The position numbers were made by a program, and so were the translations under genes. Shown here piece after piece: positions 1 through 7,364 of a DNA stretch of 39,134 nt. The notes beneath the pieces are model-generated. The model saw only the letters and a list, made by a program, of their open reading frames with translations. It did not search any database and had not been told where the DNA came from. Position 1 is the stretch's first letter. Each line of letters starts with the position of its first letter. The DNA is from Pseudomonadota bacterium (GTDB lineage: Bacteria; Pseudomonadota; Alphaproteobacteria; Rhizobiales; Xanthobacteraceae). The stretch is taken from positions 1 through 39,134 of the forward strand of contig JAGXAJ010000037.1 of assembly GCA_018971625.1 (NCBI GenBank), given 5' to 3'.

Positions 1-2
1 AG

Positions 3-1058
3 GCGCTGCCAGCGCCGGACGGACGCGCCAGCGGCGATTACGTGGCACCGCGCAACGCGCTCGAAACCACCCTTGCCGGCCTCTTTGCCGAGGTGCTCGG
101 CCACGCGCGCGTCGGCATCCATGACAACTTCTTCGAACTCGGCGGGGACTCGATTCGCGCCGTCGCACTCTGCTCCCGGATCAGCACCGCACTCGGACGC
201 AAGCTGCCGGTAAGAGTGCTGTTTGCACGCCCGTCCGTTGCGGCGGTCCTTGAGCACCACGCCGGAACAAGTGCCACCACGAGCCGCCGCGTAGCCTTGC
301 GACGCAGCCACGGTGAGGGTCATGCGGTCTGCTTCCTGCCCACCGCTCTCGGTTCGGGACTTATTTACCGACGCTTGGCTAACAAACTTGCGACCACGGC
401 AGACACATTCACGTGCACGATTCCTGGGTGCGCGGCCGGAGAAGTGCCTCTCGTGCGCATCGAAGACATCGCGGCGTACTGCATGCGTGAGCTCATTGCG
501 CCGGACACGCATGTGGAGTGGTCGCTCGTCGGCTGGTCCTTCGGCGGCGTCATCGCATACGAGATGGCGCAGCAGATGCTTGCGAACGGGTTGCCGGTGA
601 GGCGACTCGTTCTGATCGAGGCCTACGTATCATCGCGGCAGGAGACTTGGCCGCCAAACAAACCTCATGGCAGCATGGAAGAAGAGGAATCGTCCCTTGG
701 TCCTCCCGCCGCCACGACATCCGACGGGTCGGCCTTAGCAGGGGATCTGCTTGGGTCGACGGATCTCCTGCAGCTTGAGTCTCTTGCCGCGCTCGGCGGG
801 CCGAGCGCTGTCTTCCAACTCTATCGGGCCAATGTTTCGGCTATGGGCCATTACCAGCCCACGCGCTGTTCGGTCTCGTGCTTTGAAATTCGCGCCGAAC
901 AAACCCTATCTGGCTTGAACGGCAAGGATGGAGGGCCGCGCACTCTACCCGGCCCGTCGGAGCGAATCGTCATCCTTCCGGGCGACCATTACTCGATCAT
1001 GGAAGAAGAGAATCTGAGCTCATTGGCGCTTGCCGTCGACGAGGGCCTTCGCCGATGA
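3..1058 (+). CDS. Nonribosomal peptide synthetase, C-terminal part (A-domain tail, carrier, thioesterase); 5' end outside window
   Basis: The frame is open from the left edge, so this is the end of a larger gene. The first codons read ALPAPDG, which matches the A10 end of an adenylation domain. A peptidyl carrier domain follows, with the phosphopantetheine site LGGDS (Ser at about residue 37 counted from the GTG at 42). From about residue 90 comes a type I thioesterase that would release the finished peptide: nucleophile motif GWSFGG (Ser about 166) and a C-terminal GDHYSIM containing the catalytic His. The position that normally holds the catalytic Asp reads LVLIEAY, so the acid appears to be Glu (about 193). 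The stop overlaps the start of the MATE gene (ATGA), implying translational coupling. A siderophore or other secreted peptide is possible, but the substrate-choosing parts lie outside the window, so the product cannot be named. Confidence 0.9.
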   Translation, partial: ALPAPDGRASGDYVAPRNALETTLAGLFAEVLGHARVGIHDNFFELGGDSIRAVALCSRISTALGRKLPVRVLFARPSVAAVLEHHAGTSATTSRRVALRRSHGEGHAVCFLPTALGSGLIYRRLANKLATTADTFTCTIPGCAAGEVPLVRIEDIAAYCMRELIAPDTHVEWSLVGWSFGGVIAYEMAQQMLANGLPVRRLVLIEAYVSSRQETWPPNKPHGSMEEEESSLGPPAATTSDGSALAGDLLGSTDLLQLESLAALGGPSAVFQLYRANVSAMGHYQPTRCSVSCFEIRAEQTLSGLNGKDGGPRTLPGPSERIVILPGDHYSIMEEENLSSLALAVDEGLRR

Positions 1059-2443
1059 GAACGACAGCGGGTACCATCAGCAATGCCGTCGTTCCTCGCG
1101 ACGAAAGCGCGCTCTGGCGGGCGATGCTGCAGTTCCTCGTGCCCCAGACGCTGGGCGTGGCGCTGCAGCTGATTTCGAACACAGTGACGATCGCGTATCT
1201 TGGACGCCTCATTGGCGCGCCCGCGCTTGCGGCAGCCTCAACGTTCTTCCCGATTTTTTTCCTCCTGACGTCGTTTTTGCTCGGTCTCTTCAGTGGCGGC
1301 GTCGTACTGGTCGGACAAGCCCACGGTGCGGGCGATACGGCCGGCGTCAGGGCCGTGGTCGGGACGACGTTGTGCATCGGCGGAACGCTCAGCGTTGGGG
1401 TCGCGGCCGCCGGATACGCGACGGCAGCTGACATCCTCGTTCTGATCGGCAGCCCACCGGACATTCTGGTGATGGCGACGGGATATTCACAGGCGACCTT
1501 TATTGCGTTGCCGTTGCTCGTAATCCTCTTCGCCTACTTGGTCTTGTTGCGGGGGACCGGTGACGCCCTGACGCCACTATGGGCGATGATCTTGTGGATC
1601 GCGCTCGGGTTCGTTCTCACGCCAGCTCTGATTCAAGGTTGGTTCGGCTTGCCTCGCATGGGTGTGCGAAGCGCGCCATATGGGAACTTGGCGGCCTCTG
1701 GGGTGACACTTGCGGCTCTCTTATTGTGGTTGAAGCGCTGCGGCCATCCGTTTGCGCCGGACCGTGCATTCGTCGCCGCATTGCGCTTCGATGCTACGAT
1801 TGCGGTAAGGCTTCTCGGGATTGGGATCCCAGCGGGTGTGCAAGTGGCGCTGGTCGCGTTATCGGAGGTCGTCGTAGTTTCCCTGGTGAACACGTTCGGG
1901 TCCGATGCGACGGCCGCCTACGGGATCTTCAATCAGGTGATCAGCTATGTGCAGGCCCCGGCGCGGGCCGCCGCCGTTGCGGCTTCCGTCTTCGGCGCGC
2001 AGGCTATCGGCGCGCGCCAATCGGATCGACTGGGCGCCGTCGCCCGGATCGGAGTGTTGCTCGCGATCATGGCGGGCGCGCTCGTGATCGGTGCGGTCTA
2101 TCTTTTCTCCGGGAACATTCTCTCGGTGTTCACCGGCGTTCCCGGACCACGATCCATTGCGCATCATGCATTGGTGGTCACGCTCTGGAGCCATCTGCTC
2201 GTGGGCGTTGCCGGGGTTCTAGCCGGCGTGATGCGATCGAGCGGTGACGTGCTGGTGCCGACCGCCGTGTCGGTAGCGGCCATCTGGGCCATTCAGCTTC
2301 CTGCTGCTTACGTCCTGTCGCGGCGGCTCGGGCTCGATGGCGTGTGGGTCGGGTATGCTGTCGCATTCGTCGTCACGCTCGTGGCCCAAGCAGCGTACTA
2401 CCTGCTGATCTGGCGGTACCGCACGCACTGGCAACTGGTCTAA
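1055..2443 (+). CDS. MATE-family multidrug/secondary-metabolite exporter
   Basis: A 462-residue protein made almost entirely of hydrophobic segments, consistent with the 12 membrane helices and usual length of MATE (NorM/DinF-type) cation-coupled antiporters in the inner membrane. The first helices (QFLVPQTLGVALQLISNTV, then YLGRLIGAPALAAAS) and the repeated second half starting near residue 245 (LGIGIPAGVQVALVALSEV) give the typical two-lobe pattern. The ATG overlaps the NRPS stop by four bases, so the two are probably co-translated and the exporter likely carries the NRPS product out of the cell; that role is inference from context. The stop TAA at 2441-2443 lies at the very edge of an IS481-type remnant, but the length is normal, so the gene does not look truncated. 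Confidence 0.9.
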   Translation: MRTTAGTISNAVVPRDESALWRAMLQFLVPQTLGVALQLISNTVTIAYLGRLIGAPALAAASTFFPIFFLLTSFLLGLFSGGVVLVGQAHGAGDTAGVRAVVGTTLCIGGTLSVGVAAAGYATAADILVLIGSPPDILVMATGYSQATFIALPLLVILFAYLVLLRGTGDALTPLWAMILWIALGFVLTPALIQGWFGLPRMGVRSAPYGNLAASGVTLAALLLWLKRCGHPFAPDRAFVAALRFDATIAVRLLGIGIPAGVQVALVALSEVVVVSLVNTFGSDATAAYGIFNQVISYVQAPARAAAVAASVFGAQAIGARQSDRLGAVARIGVLLAIMAGALVIGAVYLFSGNILSVFTGVPGPRSIAHHALVVTLWSHLLVGVAGVLAGVMRSSGDVLVPTAVSVAAIWAIQLPAAYVLSRRLGLDGVWVGYAVAFVVTLVAQAAYYLLIWRYRTHWQLV

Positions 2444-2845
2444 ATGTTTAGTCCCGGCATTTGCTGGAGCGGATTGACAGAGAAGCATTCAGGGCTGGAA
2501 GCCCAGGCTTTGCAAATGAACTCGTATGGTTCGGTTCATTCGCTCGACCTGACCGTTGGTCCACGGGTGCTTCACTTTGGTGGTACGATGATCGATGTCA
2601 TTCTTTGCACAGGCGAGTAAGGCGTGGGCCCAGAAGAGTTCGCCGTTTGCCATGACCTCTTTGATCAAAGGTACAGCCGAACCTCCGGCGCTGGGGGTCG
2701 TGAACTGGATGCCGTTGTCGGTGAGCACCGTATGGATCTTATAGGGAACGGCTGCGATCAAGCGCAGCAGGAACTCCCTTGATTTGCTCGCGATGCGACG
2801 AATAGCGATTGGGTTTGCAAGAAGCATCAGGATCGCCCTTGGCAA
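2440..2845 (-). mobile_element. IS481-family transposase remnant with internal deletion
   Basis: Reading leftward, the DDE integrase core is clear: VPYKIHTVLTDNGIQFTTP carries the second catalytic Asp, followed by DIDHRTTKVKHPW and TNGQVERMNRTI with the catalytic Glu. The N-terminal third is missing. Directly after MNRTI the reading frame breaks: the old frame stops at 2489, but a second frame continues with PYEFICKAWASSPE and ends in QQMPGLNI, the usual C-terminus of this family. About 45 codons between the two parts are gone, and the junction shares the bases CCATA from both sides, as expected for a deletion between short direct repeats. The element's right end is probably the TGTTTAGTCCC sequence starting at 2445, touching the MATE stop codon. 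Not functional. Confidence 0.8.
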
Positions 2846-3108
2846 CGCCCTGGAGCCCTGCGATGAAGGAAAGGAACATTATAATGCTGACCCACCCGAC
2901 CTCGATCAGATGCAGGCCCTTGGCCTGGCCGGCCGCCAGCGTAGCACGCCGTGGATAGCCAGGAGTCGGTCCTTCATCCACGCTTGTTGAGCTTACCGGC
3001 GTATCTGGCGCGGGAATATTGATCAGACCATCAGGCCTTGCTCGTTGAAGTTCCCGGTCGCGAACGTCTGCCGATCCATCCCGCCGAAAGGGCATGTTGT
3101 CCAAACGC
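2846..3108. other. Unassigned DNA between transposase and integrase remnants
   Basis: No intact gene is recognised. Leftward frames are open in pieces but resemble nothing I can name with confidence. Since both neighbours are broken mobile-element genes, this is most likely a mosaic of further insertion-sequence debris, including the missing N-terminal side of the IS481 transposase. Confidence 0.4.
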
Positions 3109-3650
3109 TCACGCCGCCTTGGAGCCGCGTATGGTGTGGAGCGTCTCCGGTTTGATGTGAGTATATCGCCGGAGCATCTTCCAATCCTTGTGCCCGGTAA
3201 CCAGGGCGACCTGTTCGATCGAAAAGCCCGCCTCTAACAGTCGACTTGTCCCTTCGTGACGAAGGTCGTGGAAATGCAGATCCCCGGTTTTCAGGTCATT
3301 GCATTGACGGCGAAACGCCGCGCCGATCGACCTCCCGTTGTAGGGAAATATCCGACCTTCACGACCGTCCGAATATCGACCTTGTTTTTCAATAATCGTC
3401 ATCGCATCGTACCCGGAAACGTCTAGCAACGGAATTCGTTGATCGTTGCCCTTCTTCGTGGATCTTTTCGATCGCGAATGAGCAGCATGCGATTTGAAGC
3501 ATCCCAATCACGCCATTCAATGCGGACAATCTCAGCTTGTCGCATTGCGATTGCAACAGCGAAGCGAATGATGCGATCGACAGGGATTTGCTGTTGCGGC
3601 GGCCGCCACGAACCTGACTTTAATCTGCTAAAAGTAGCCACGGCGTGTGC
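3109..3650 (-). pseudogene. Tyrosine recombinase (phage/island integrase), frameshifted C-terminal remnant
   Basis: Two leftward frames together spell the catalytic half of a tyrosine integrase. The upstream frame (to about 3455) has FAVAIAMRQAEIVRIEW, with the first catalytic Arg, and RDRKDPRR. The downstream frame (from about 3455) continues KKGNDQRIPLLD, then HFHDLRHEGTSRLLEAG (HxxR), LVTGHKDW and RRYTH (nucleophile Tyr), ending GSKAA. Restoring one A in the AAGAAGGGC run near 3450-3458 would join the frames, so a one-base deletion killed it. The N-terminal core-binding domain is absent. The gene lies directly beside and divergent from dusA, as dusA-targeting integrases often do, so it is likely the relic of the enzyme that inserted the DNA to the left. 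Confidence 0.82.
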
Positions 3651-3654
3651 GCTC

Positions 3655-3721
3655 CGTGTGCACTGAGGCGTCGAAAACCAGGAAAACGCGTCGCGTCATG
3701 GCGTAAAATGGAGTGCACACG
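3655..3721. repeat. Inverted repeat between integrase remnant and dusA
   Basis: CGTGTGCACT at 3655-3664 is repeated exactly in inverse orientation at 3712-3721 (AGTGCACACG), 47 bases apart. A second, nested pair (GTCGCGTC just before the spacer centre and GACGCGAC at 3721-3728) overlaps the right arm. Position between an integrase relic and its presumed target suggests recombinase or excisionase binding arms, or an operator. Confidence 0.5.
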
Positions 3722-3754
3722 ACGCGACCTAATGATCTGAATGTACTCGAAAAA

Positions 3755-4753
3755 ATGCAGCTAAATCAATTACATAGATTTGCCGTGGCGCCTATGATGG
3801 ATTGGACCGATCGGCATTGCCGCGTGTTTCATCGCCTGATGACGCGGCGGGCGCGGCTTTACACGGAGATGCTGACGACCGGCGCCATCCTGCACGGTGA
3901 CCGGCAGCGGCTGCTTGGTTTCGATGCCAGCGAACATCCGGTCGCGCTGCAACTGGGCGGCTCCAATCCTTGCGACCTCGCGGCCGCGGCGAAGATCGGC
4001 GAGGATTTTGGATACGACGAAATCAATCTCAATGTCGGTTGCCCGTCGGACCGGGTCAAGGATGGCTGCTTCGGCGCCTGCCTGATGGCGGAGCCGCTGC
4101 TCGTCGCCGAAGGCGTAGCCGCGATGAAGCGCGCGGTGCATATACCCGTTACCGTGAAATGCCGGATCGGCATTGACGACCAGGATCCGGAAGTGGCGCT
4201 TGATATGCTGGCGCGCAACGTCGTCGCCGCCGGCGCCGACGCGCTCGTGGTGCACGCGCGCAAGGCCTGGCTCAACGGATTGTCGCCAAAGGAAAATCGC
4301 GACATTCCGCCGCTCGACTATGACAGGGTGTACCGGTTGAAGGCGGCTCTGCCCAATGTGCTCATCATCATTAATGGCGGCATTGCGAGCCTCGAGGCGG
4401 CGAGGGTGCATCTTGCTCGGGTCGATGGCGTCATGCTCGGCCGCGCGGCCTATCAGGACCCCTGGCGGTTGCTTGCCGTAGATTCGGAACTGTTCGGCGA
4501 GATTGCGCCCTATGCCGCGATGAAGGAGGTGTTCGCGGCGATGATGCCCTATATCGAACGTGAGCTCATGCGCGGCGTGCGGCTACATTCGATCACGCGG
4601 CATTTCGTCGGCGCGTTTCATGGCGTGCCGGGTGCGCGAGCATTCCGCAGGCATCTTGCCGAAAACGGAGTCAAGCCGGGCGCCGGCGTGAATGTTCTCC
4701 GCGAGGCGATCGCATTGGTCGGCGATCGCGCGGTGGCGCCGATCGCGGCGTGA
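3755..4753 (+). CDS. dusA: tRNA-dihydrouridine synthase A
   Basis: FMN enzyme that reduces uridines in the tRNA D-loop (positions 20/20a in DusA). From the ATG at 3755 it has 332 residues, the usual length. Motifs in order: VAPMMDWTDRHCR (12-23), LQLGGSNP (66-72), NLNVGCPSDRV (91-101), GACLM with the catalytic Cys (109), VKCRIGID, VHARKAWL.GLSPKENR, IINGGI and VMLGRAAY for FMN phosphate. An in-frame GTG at 3713 would add 14 residues without family support. The first ten codons and the DNA before them (about 3730-3779) are AT-rich, and core-like GC starts right at the conserved APMMDWTD coding stretch. That stretch is the known integration target in dusA, so the present start and ribosome site may have been supplied by the inserted element. 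Confidence 0.95.
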   Translation: MQLNQLHRFAVAPMMDWTDRHCRVFHRLMTRRARLYTEMLTTGAILHGDRQRLLGFDASEHPVALQLGGSNPCDLAAAAKIGEDFGYDEINLNVGCPSDRVKDGCFGACLMAEPLLVAEGVAAMKRAVHIPVTVKCRIGIDDQDPEVALDMLARNVVAAGADALVVHARKAWLNGLSPKENRDIPPLDYDRVYRLKAALPNVLIIINGGIASLEAARVHLARVDGVMLGRAAYQDPWRLLAVDSELFGEIAPYAAMKEVFAAMMPYIERELMRGVRLHSITRHFVGAFHGVPGARAFRRHLAENGVKPGAGVNVLREAIALVGDRAVAPIAA

Positions 4754-4763
4754 TCGCTTCAGC

Positions 4764-4867
4764 TATAGCGTTTTCGAGCGAAATGGCATCCGGTTCGCGT
4801 AAAGAAAACGCGTCAAAACAAAAAGCTGGAGCCCGGTTCTGATTCAATCAGAATCGATAAGGCTCTA
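4764..4867. repeat. Rhizobiales-type palindromic intergenic repeat with terminator-like hairpin
   Basis: The stretch beginning TATAGCGTTTTCGAGCG and containing GAAAACGCGTCAAAAC matches in outline a repeat I recall from many Bradyrhizobium intergenic regions. It ends in a perfect hairpin: TTCTGATT (4837-4844), one base, AATCAGAA (4846-4853), enclosed by GAGCC (4829-4833) and GGCTC (4861-4865). It lies between the convergent dusA and protease genes and overlaps the protease stop codon, so it may serve as a two-way terminator. Confidence 0.65.
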
Positions 4868-5380
4868 CGGATAGCCGTGCAGAATCAGGCGGTCGGCATG
4901 GACTTCCCAGCTTTCCAGCCGGTCCAGAAAGCTCATGCCGAGCAGATTGGTCTTCATCTGGCCGCGCGGCACCACCAGCGCCGGCACGGAGCGTTCGACC
5001 AGCTGGCCGATCGCCAGACGATTGAGCGTCAGCCGCGCCGCCTTGGTGTGTCCACCGGCAGTCTCGACGTCGACATCATAGTCCAACAGTTCCAGCGGCA
5101 GGCCGGCGGCCTTCGCGGTCTCATAAGTCAAGACCACCGAGGTCGCGCCGGTGTCGATCACCATCGGCGCGTTGACGCCGTTGATCTTGGCCAGCAGCGC
5201 GAATTCGCCGCTCTGCCCGCGCTGAACCTTAACCGCGCGCTTCGCGGGGTGCTTGGCCCGTTTGCGCAACAGGTCGGACACGGTGTCGCCGGCATGCGCG
5301 ATCCGCTGCGGATCTCCATAGGCGACCACGGCGCCGGCGGTTGCGGCCAGCATCAGCAATACGAGCAGGATGCGGCTCAT
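4865..5380 (-). CDS. Periplasmic retropepsin-like aspartic protease (TIGR02281 type)
   Basis: A 171-residue protein with an N-terminal signal or anchor segment (MSRILLVLLMLAATAGAVVA, 1-20), so it should face the periplasm. A single pepsin-like half follows, with the catalytic motif DTGAT at 76-80, preceded by MVI and followed by SVVLTYETAKAAGL; the second landmark LLGMSFLDRL is near the C-terminus. Such proteins work as dimers like retroviral proteases; their substrates are mostly unknown. The ATG at 5380 is chosen because the signal sequence begins there; an upstream in-frame ATG at 5452 would run into the preceding DUF1289 gene. It is the last gene of a leftward set: kinase, DUF1289 protein, protease. 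Confidence 0.88.
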   Translation of the reverse strand: MSRILLVLLMLAATAGAVVAYGDPQRIAHAGDTVSDLLRKRAKHPAKRAVKVQRGQSGEFALLAKINGVNAPMVIDTGATSVVLTYETAKAAGLPLELLDYDVDVETAGGHTKAARLTLNRLAIGQLVERSVPALVVPRGQMKTNLLGMSFLDRLESWEVHADRLILHGYP

Positions 5381-5411
5381 GGCTGCCCTCCCGTGCAAAG
5401 GGTTCGGCCGT

Positions 5412-5621
5412 TCAGCCCGCGTTCGAGGCGTCCGCCGCCGCGGGGGGTACAAGGTTGGCCTCGGCCATGCGCGCCGGCAACAGCGCCATCACCGCGCGTC
5501 GTTCCGCGGTGTCCATGCGGTGCCAGCGCGCGATCTCCGGAAGCGTACGGCCGCAACCGAAGCAGAGGCTGGTCTTGGGGTCGATCATACAGACTGCGAT
5601 GCACGGTGTGTCTTTGCTCAT
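5412..5621 (-). CDS. DUF1289 small Cys-rich protein
   Basis: A 69-residue protein with the DUF1289 pattern: PCIAVCMIDPKTSLCFGCGR, giving four closely spaced Cys likely to bind a metal or Fe-S centre, followed by TLPEIARWHRMDTAERRAVM. Function of the family is not established. The ATG at 5621 puts Met directly before SKDTPC; longer starts lack support. It sits 46 bases after the kinase stop and 31 bases before the protease start in the same direction, so the three are probably co-transcribed. Confidence 0.88.
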   Translation of the reverse strand: MSKDTPCIAVCMIDPKTSLCFGCGRTLPEIARWHRMDTAERRAVMALLPARMAEANLVPPAAADASNAG

Positions 5622-5667
5622 TGATGAAGTTTGAAACGTATTTGGTCGCTTGTACAAGCGCCCGAAG

Positions 5668-7266
5668 TCATGTTCCTAATCCGGTGCCGGCACTCATGAT
5701 CGGCTTGTTGCGGGCGCGCCGCTTCTCGTCGGTGGGTTCCGGTTGCAGTGGCGGCGAGGGTTCCTCTGCCATCGGAGCCAGCGCCGACATCACCCGCTCC
5801 GGCGGGAAGGTGACGATCACCTCGGTGCCGACGCGAAGCTTCGACTTCAGCGTGAAGGTTCCGCCATGCATGTCGATCAGGCTTTTGGCGATCGGCAGGC
5901 CCAGCCCTGCGCCTTGTTCGGCGGATTTGATCGAGTTGGAGCCTTGGCCGAACGAGGCCAGCACGATCGGAATCTCGTCCGCTGCGATGCCGGAGCCTGT
6001 ATCCTTGACGCTGAGATATTGGCCGCCAGAGGCGGTCCATCCCACCTTCAGCCAGATCTCGCCGCCTTGCGGCGTGAACTTGATCGAGTTCGACAACAGA
6101 TTGAGCACGATCTGGCGCGTCGCACGCTCGTCGCCCCAGATCCTGGGCATGCCGTGTTCGAACACCTCGTGGATGGTGATGTGGCGGTTCGAGGCGCGCA
6201 GCTTCAACAGATGGTGACAATCGGAGACAACGTGCACCAGTGACACCGCCTCTTCGTTGAGTTCGTACCGGCCGGCCTCGATCCGCGACAGATCGAGGAT
6301 TTCGTTGATCAGGTTGAGCAGATGAACGCCGGAATTGTGAATATCGGCTGAATATTCCTTGTAGATCGGCACCACATGCTCGCCGAAGATTTCGCTCTTC
6401 ATCACTTCGGAAAATCCGAGGATCGCGTTGAGCGGCGTGCGCAATTCGTGACTCATCTGCGCCAGGAAGCGCGATTTGGCGATGTTGGCGGATTCGGCGC
6501 GATGGCGCGCTTCATCCGAAATCGCCTTGGCCTGTTCGAGTTCACCGATCAGCGCATCCTTTTCGGCGCGCGCCTGCAGCGTGTCGAGCGTGGTCGAATG
6601 CAGCCTACGGGCCAACAGCGCGAAGTAACCTTCCGCGGCGAGCGCCAGCAGCGCCAGCACGTAATTGTCGATGGTGTGGCTGAGCGCGAAGTTGACCGCG
6701 ATCGCTGTCGTGACCGGCGCGGTGGCGACAAGGGCCGCAATGGGTAAATTTGCCGCCAGCATGCTCGATACTGCGATCACCAGCAGCATCAGGAACATCA
6801 TCAAGGTGTGCGATGTCATGTCCGGGCTGGTCGGATGGATCAGGATGACGGTCCAGGACAGGCCGTACAGAAGGTCGAGCAGCACAAAACGCGTCCGCCA
6901 TTTGCGGGTCGCGGTCAGCGAGGCCGGTTCGGCGAGGAAGCGACTGCAATTACGCATGATGACGGCGTGAATGCAGAGCATGCCGAAGGTCCACGCCGCG
7001 GCTGAAATTGGCTGCATCCAGAACCCGAACAAGAGGCCGGTTGCCACGACCAGCAGCATCACGACATAGGAGGCCGAGATGCGGGTCTGGGCATATTGCC
7101 GGAGCAGTTCGCGATCGAAGGCGGGGCGGGTTCCGCTGGTCGACGTTAACCGGTCGCGAGCTTCGCGCACCCGCTGGGCAGCGACCCGTCGGGTGTTGAC
7201 CGGCGTCCCCATCGGCGCTTCAGCCGGAAGCTGGACAACTTCGGGCTTATCGGCGGATTTACTCAT
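5668..7266 (-). CDS. Membrane sensor histidine kinase, PleC/DivJ/PdhS-like
   Basis: A 532-residue kinase. Residues 1-60 are cytosolic, and about six membrane helices lie between 64 and 218. A short coiled coil (225-262) leads to the HisKA domain, with H-box FLAQMSHELRTPLNAILGF (phosphoacceptor His 273). The ATPase domain shows N box (RQIVLNLLSNSIKF), G1 (DTGSGIA), F box (ASFGQGS) and G2 (GAGLGLPIAKS). A Pro/Glu-rich tail ends the protein. There is no receiver domain, so the partner is encoded elsewhere. The H-box region resembles the PleC/DivJ/PdhS kinases that act on DivK in the cell-cycle circuit; that placement is by similarity only. The ATG at 7266 is preferred over 7308. A TTAA-N7-TTAA box lies about 100 bases upstream, fitting control by CtrA. 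Confidence 0.9.
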   Translation of the reverse strand: MSKSADKPEVVQLPAEAPMGTPVNTRRVAAQRVREARDRLTSTSGTRPAFDRELLRQYAQTRISASYVVMLLVVATGLLFGFWMQPISAAAWTFGMLCIHAVIMRNCSRFLAEPASLTATRKWRTRFVLLDLLYGLSWTVILIHPTSPDMTSHTLMMFLMLLVIAVSSMLAANLPIAALVATAPVTTAIAVNFALSHTIDNYVLALLALAAEGYFALLARRLHSTTLDTLQARAEKDALIGELEQAKAISDEARHRAESANIAKSRFLAQMSHELRTPLNAILGFSEVMKSEIFGEHVVPIYKEYSADIHNSGVHLLNLINEILDLSRIEAGRYELNEEAVSLVHVVSDCHHLLKLRASNRHITIHEVFEHGMPRIWGDERATRQIVLNLLSNSIKFTPQGGEIWLKVGWTASGGQYLSVKDTGSGIAADEIPIVLASFGQGSNSIKSAEQGAGLGLPIAKSLIDMHGGTFTLKSKLRVGTEVIVTFPPERVMSALAPMAEEPSPPLQPEPTDEKRRARNKPIMSAGTGLGT

Positions 7267-7283
7267 AAACAACACAAATCCTG

Positions 7284-7304
7284 CCCGCGAACCGCGCGGG
7301 TTTT
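7284..7304. promoter_or_regulatory. GC-rich hairpin in the leader of the kinase gene
   Basis: CCCGCG (7284-7289) and CGCGGG (7295-7300) pair around a five-base loop, with TTTT following on the plus strand. On the minus strand it falls in the untranslated leader about 18-36 bases before the kinase ATG, where it could affect translation. As a plus-strand terminator it has no upstream gene to serve. Confidence 0.35.
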
Positions 7305-7364
7305 GCATTGTCTATCTGTCGCTCCAAATCATTAAGAGGGACCTTAAAGAGCGAGAGAAACTCG

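Noticed and set aside
4877..6217. 446-residue rightward open frame
   Set aside because: Antisense to the protease, DUF1289 and kinase genes, whose motifs are unambiguous.
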